This document shows positions 63,273 to 64,000 of a stretch of DNA of 64,000 bases, piece after piece. Where the stretch lies: contig NZ_WTYJ01000001.1 of assembly GCF_009827305.1 (NCBI RefSeq), positions 62,001 to 126,000 on the forward strand. Direction: 5' to 3'. Source of the DNA: Croceibacterium xixiisoli. Its GTDB lineage: Bacteria; Pseudomonadota; Alphaproteobacteria; Sphingomonadales; Sphingomonadaceae. The notes beneath the pieces were generated by a model. The model was not told where the DNA came from, searched no databases, and saw nothing but the letters and a program-made list of their open reading frames with translations. The stretch's first letter is position 1. The number at the start of each line of letters is the position of its first letter. The position numbers were made by a program, and so were the translations under genes.

Positions 63273-64000
63273 ATGACGACGGCGGCGGCTCTTGAGCCTG
63301 CGGCACCAGCCCAGCCTTCGGCAGGGCGACCGGATCTCGACAAGGGATTTGGACTGGCCGGGATGATTGGATTCTGCGCGGTGATCATCGCCACGCTGAT
63401 CTATGTCGGATACAATGTCTACGCCGATGCCAACGCCGCTGGCGTGGCACCGACGACCTATCTGCCCTTCATGCTGCTGTTTCTGGCGCTGTTGATCGCA
63501 CTGGGCTTCGAATTCGTGAACGGCTTCCACGATACGGCCAATGCCGTGGCGACGGTGATCTACACCAATGCCATGCCGGCGCATGTCGCGGTGGTGTGGT
63601 CCGGATTCTTCAACTTCCTGGGCGTGCTGCTGTCCACTGGCGTGGTGGCCTTCGGCATCGTCTCGCTGCTGCCGGTCGAACTGATCCTGCAGGTCGGATC
63701 CAATTCCGGCTTCGCCATGGTGTTCGCGCTGCTGCTGGCGGCGATCATCTGGAACCTGGCGACCTGGTTTCTCGGTATCCCGTCCTCCAGCTCGCACACG
63801 CTGATCGGCTCGATCATCGGCGTGGGCGTGGCCAATGCCCTGCTGCATGGCAAGAGCGGCACCTCGGGCGTGGATTGGACCAAGGCGCAGGAAATCGGCC
63901 AGGCGCTGATGATCTCTCCGCTGATCGGTTTCGGGGTGGCGGCGCTGCTGTTCCTGGCGATGAAGGTGCTGATCCGCAATGAAGCGCTGTATCAGGAACC
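63273..64000 (+). CDS. Inorganic phosphate transporter PiT family, C-terminus cut by window edge
   Basis: About 242 residues are visible. After a cytosolic Pro/Ala-rich lead and a hydrophobic helix comes GFEFVNGFHDTANAVATVIYTN, the signature of Pit low-affinity phosphate/metal-phosphate symporters, and then several helices with WNLATWFLGIPSSSSHTLIGS, the second family signature. The start ATG at 63273 was chosen because it gives MTTAAALEP and follows CCCGGGGAAATTCTCGC. The rest lies beyond 64000. Confidence 0.92.
   Translation, partial: MTTAAALEPAAPAQPSAGRPDLDKGFGLAGMIGFCAVIIATLIYVGYNVYADANAAGVAPTTYLPFMLLFLALLIALGFEFVNGFHDTANAVATVIYTNAMPAHVAVVWSGFFNFLGVLLSTGVVAFGIVSLLPVELILQVGSNSGFAMVFALLLAAIIWNLATWFLGIPSSSSHTLIGSIIGVGVANALLHGKSGTSGVDWTKAQEIGQALMISPLIGFGVAALLFLAMKVLIRNEALYQE

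Overview
The window looks like a chromosomal segment of a GC-rich alphaproteobacterium of the order Sphingomonadales. The basis is gene order and families: the hemE / PPDK-regulator / maf / aroE / coaE / dnaQ cluster, PopZ, UrcA, a SUF operon holding a DUF559 gene, a ThiS-ThiG fusion, DUF6489, DUF1491, and many sphingomonad-type small proteins. No transposon, prophage, CRISPR array, rRNA or tRNA was seen. Nearly all genes are housekeeping, packed in short operons with ATGA or GTGA overlaps. The species cannot be named from this sequence alone.

Layout. 1-3364 (minus): DUF6489 fragment, rho, hemJ, hemE. 3365-3665: a probable replication origin (AT-rich stretch, DnaA-box-like sites, clustered GANTC sites); genes diverge from it. 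3665-10263 (plus): PPDK/PPS regulator, maf, aroE, coaE, dnaQ, hpf, ptsN, thioesterase, DUF1491 and a SleB-type hydrolase. 10264-10499: REP-like inverted repeats. 10500-16892 (mostly minus): Cys-rich repeat protein, xth, erpA, CBS protein, ferredoxin-like protein, PopZ, TolC, Pcm-like protein. 17036-25949 (plus, except urcA): class I fumarase, LytS/LytTR-type two-component pair, lipid kinase, phosphoesterase and a receptor-like Ser/Thr kinase. 25954-37147: ybaL, rplM-rpsI, ctaA-cutA, a MerC-like gene, thiSG, fadD, ggt, pyrD.

37148-43779 is a regulated SUF iron-sulfur operon (sufR-sufB-DUF559-sufC-sufD-sufS-sufT-sufA), preceded by a gene-free leader with a strong orphan terminator. 43855-46798 holds envelope lipoproteins, an EI24 protein and a PfkB sugar kinase. 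46909-54510 (minus) is rpe, heparinase-like, purH, a 34-residue microprotein, msrA, zur, dxs. 54662-64000 holds an M20 amidohydrolase, an OmpR-type two-component pair diverging from a MacA/MacB/outer-membrane efflux set, a BA14K-like protein and a Pit phosphate transporter cut by the window edge.

The most interesting non-gene signals are the putative oriC, a 5' leader that can bury the urcA Shine-Dalgarno sequence in a three-way junction, and the orphan terminator ahead of the SUF operon. The most interesting gene-level observations are the degenerate DUF559 protein between sufB and sufC and the microprotein coupled to msrA.
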